A DNA stretch of 64,000 nt from Aristaeella lactis (GTDB taxonomy: Bacteria; Bacillota; Clostridia; Christensenellales; Aristaeellaceae). Below the pieces are notes generated by a model. That model had not been told where the DNA came from, searched no databases, and worked only from the letters and a program-made list of their open reading frames with translations. Position numbers and translations under genes: made by a program. Location of the stretch: assembly GCF_018118585.1 (NCBI RefSeq), contig NZ_CP069421.1, positions 744,001-808,000 of the forward strand, given 5' to 3'. Shown here piece after piece: positions 63,330 through 64,000 of the stretch (position 1 is the stretch's first letter; the number at the start of each line of letters is the position of its first letter).

Positions 63330-63983
63330 TTATTCTTTATATCCGTCCATAAAAGAGCCAAAATCTGCAACGGCGGTATTATCACCGTGAGCAATCATAG
63401 ATTGAAAATCAATAAAGTTGTGAATAAAATCAGAAAAGCGTTCTTTCAGTGCGCGGTTGAGTTCAGGAGGAACATGAACAGCAGGTGTTTTCTGCAAACC
63501 GGCGAGACAGCGCTCATAACAGCCAGTGATAGATCCGAGGACTTCAACAGTCAGCGGAAATCCTGCATTCTGGATCGCGTGGATAAGAGGCCGGGGGAAA
63601 ATGAGATGACGAGCAAAACACATCGCCTCATCAAGGCGAACATCTGCCGGACGGGTGCCGTCATGGCCCAGGACGATGTGACCAAGCTCACGTGCCAGAC
63701 CGCGCCGGATGGAATCGAAAGGAAGATACTGATTATAAGCAACAACATATTTCACCTTTTCAAAGTTGACGAAAAAGGTGACAGCGTCCTGGTTCTCACT
63801 AAACATGGGAACAAGTTTGTTCCTTTCTATTCCGGCATTGTTGGCAAGATCAGAGAAAGGCATTGCCAGAACACCGGGAGTTGATTTGACAATAGGCAAA
63901 GGAACAACGGGGGCAGAGGTTATATTGTGAAATAACAGAGTACGGAGGGCTGCTGTGGCCGCGAGTTCATAATCAGGGGTCAT
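63330..63983 (-). CDS. ImmA/IrrE-like protein with an altered metallopeptidase motif
   Basis: A 217-residue protein resembling the ImmA/IrrE (DUF955) family, whose active members cleave phage or ICE repressors. The helix that should read HExxH is LARELGHIVLGH, so R98-E99-L-G-H102 replaces the first zinc-binding histidine by arginine. The nearby DEAMCFARHLIFP matches the downstream glutamate region of the family. A site AAGGAAGG precedes the ATG at 63983. It may be inactive or act by binding. Its genetic partner, usually an ImmR-type repressor, would lie beyond the window. Confidence 0.82.
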   Translation of the reverse strand: MTPDYELAATAALRTLLFHNITSAPVVPLPIVKSTPGVLAMPFSDLANNAGIERNKLVPMFSENQDAVTFFVNFEKVKYVVAYNQYLPFDSIRRGLARELGHIVLGHDGTRPADVRLDEAMCFARHLIFPRPLIHAIQNAGFPLTVEVLGSITGCYERCLAGLQKTPAVHVPPELNRALKERFSDFIHNFIDFQSMIAHGDNTAVADFGSFMDGYKE

Positions 63984-64000
63984 AGATCTATACCTTCCTT

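Larger units (their letters stand above)
61400..64000 (-). mobile_element. Edge of an integrated element carrying a large serine recombinase
   Basis: Three same-strand, tightly packed genes (ImmA/IrrE-like, small exported protein, serine recombinase) follow the core ferredoxin gene. Serine recombinase genes usually sit at the end of their element. The left boundary is probably in 61350-61440, between the ferredoxin terminator and the recombinase domain end. The other end, its attachment site and any cargo lie beyond the window, so element type (prophage, ICE or other) is undetermined. Confidence 0.6.

Overview
The window looks like chromosomal DNA of an anaerobic, Gram-positive Clostridia-type Bacillota. 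Supporting signs are the gene orders miaB-ylbF-mutS-mutL-miaA-ynbB, dxs-tlyA-nadK-argR-recN and darA-holB-ricT, a split two-subunit transketolase, pyruvate phosphate dikinase, an 8-iron-type ferredoxin, AGGAGG ribosome binding sites and TTGACA-N17-TATAAT promoters. Base composition is moderate (by eye near 48% GC). A family-level assignment is not possible from the sequence alone. About 61 kb is dense core genome; only the last ~2.6 kb looks mobile.

Layout. 1-9.2 kb (+): tail of a B12-binding-type radical SAM protein, its DUF2344 partner, RNase G, MiaB, a YlbF-like protein with a cysteine tail, MutS, MutL, MiaA. 9.2-16.6 kb (+): a PLP lyase-like protein, split transketolase behind a consensus promoter, a lipid kinase, two uncharacterised proteins, a ComEA-like protein and dnaX. 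dnaX carries what looks like a complete -1 programmed frameshift signal. 16.6-20.2 kb (-): YajC and a three-gene GlpABC-like flavoprotein set. 20.3-34.7 kb (mostly +): sugar kinase, GNAT, hydrolase, membrane-anchored MurF-like ligase, Ddl, Dxs, TlyA, NAD kinase, ArgR, RecN, PPDK. 34.7-37.5 kb (-): lgt, a serine hydrolase and recX, overlapping one another. 37.6-45.1 kb (+): upp, a GH127-like protein of doubtful activity, Dus and three tandem uncharacterised exported proteins. 45.1-53.6 kb (-): ispDF, rqcP, hup, mazG, a frameshifted trkH, trkA, tRNA-Ser, rluB, proA. 53.6-61.3 kb: smpB-ssrA, tRNA-Leu, a large exported L,D-transpeptidase/CapA fusion, an RlmL-like methyltransferase, darA-holB-ricT and a ferredoxin. 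61.3-64 kb (-): ImmA/IrrE-like protein, small exported protein and large serine recombinase, read as the edge of an integrated element that continues past the window.

How genes work together. Translation quality and RNA modification are strongly represented: MiaA and MiaB on the same tRNA adenosine, Dus, TlyA, two pseudouridine synthases, an RlmL-like enzyme, RqcP and SmpB with tmRNA. DNA maintenance includes MutS/MutL, RecN, RecX, DnaX, HolB and HU. The cell envelope set is MurF-like, Ddl, Lgt, YajC and the L,D-transpeptidase fusion. Split transketolase, Dxs and IspDF connect pentose phosphates to isoprenoids. The c-di-AMP receptor DarA and the TrkA/TrkH potassium system, a common c-di-AMP target, lie about 8 kb apart.

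Most notable observations: the dnaX frameshift cassette; a +1 lesion splitting trkH; an ImmA-like protein whose HExxH reads RExxH; a recombinase frame running antisense through the ferredoxin gene beyond its own terminator; an unusual YkuD-CapA fusion; and the exported-protein cluster after dus, the best candidate here for something undescribed.
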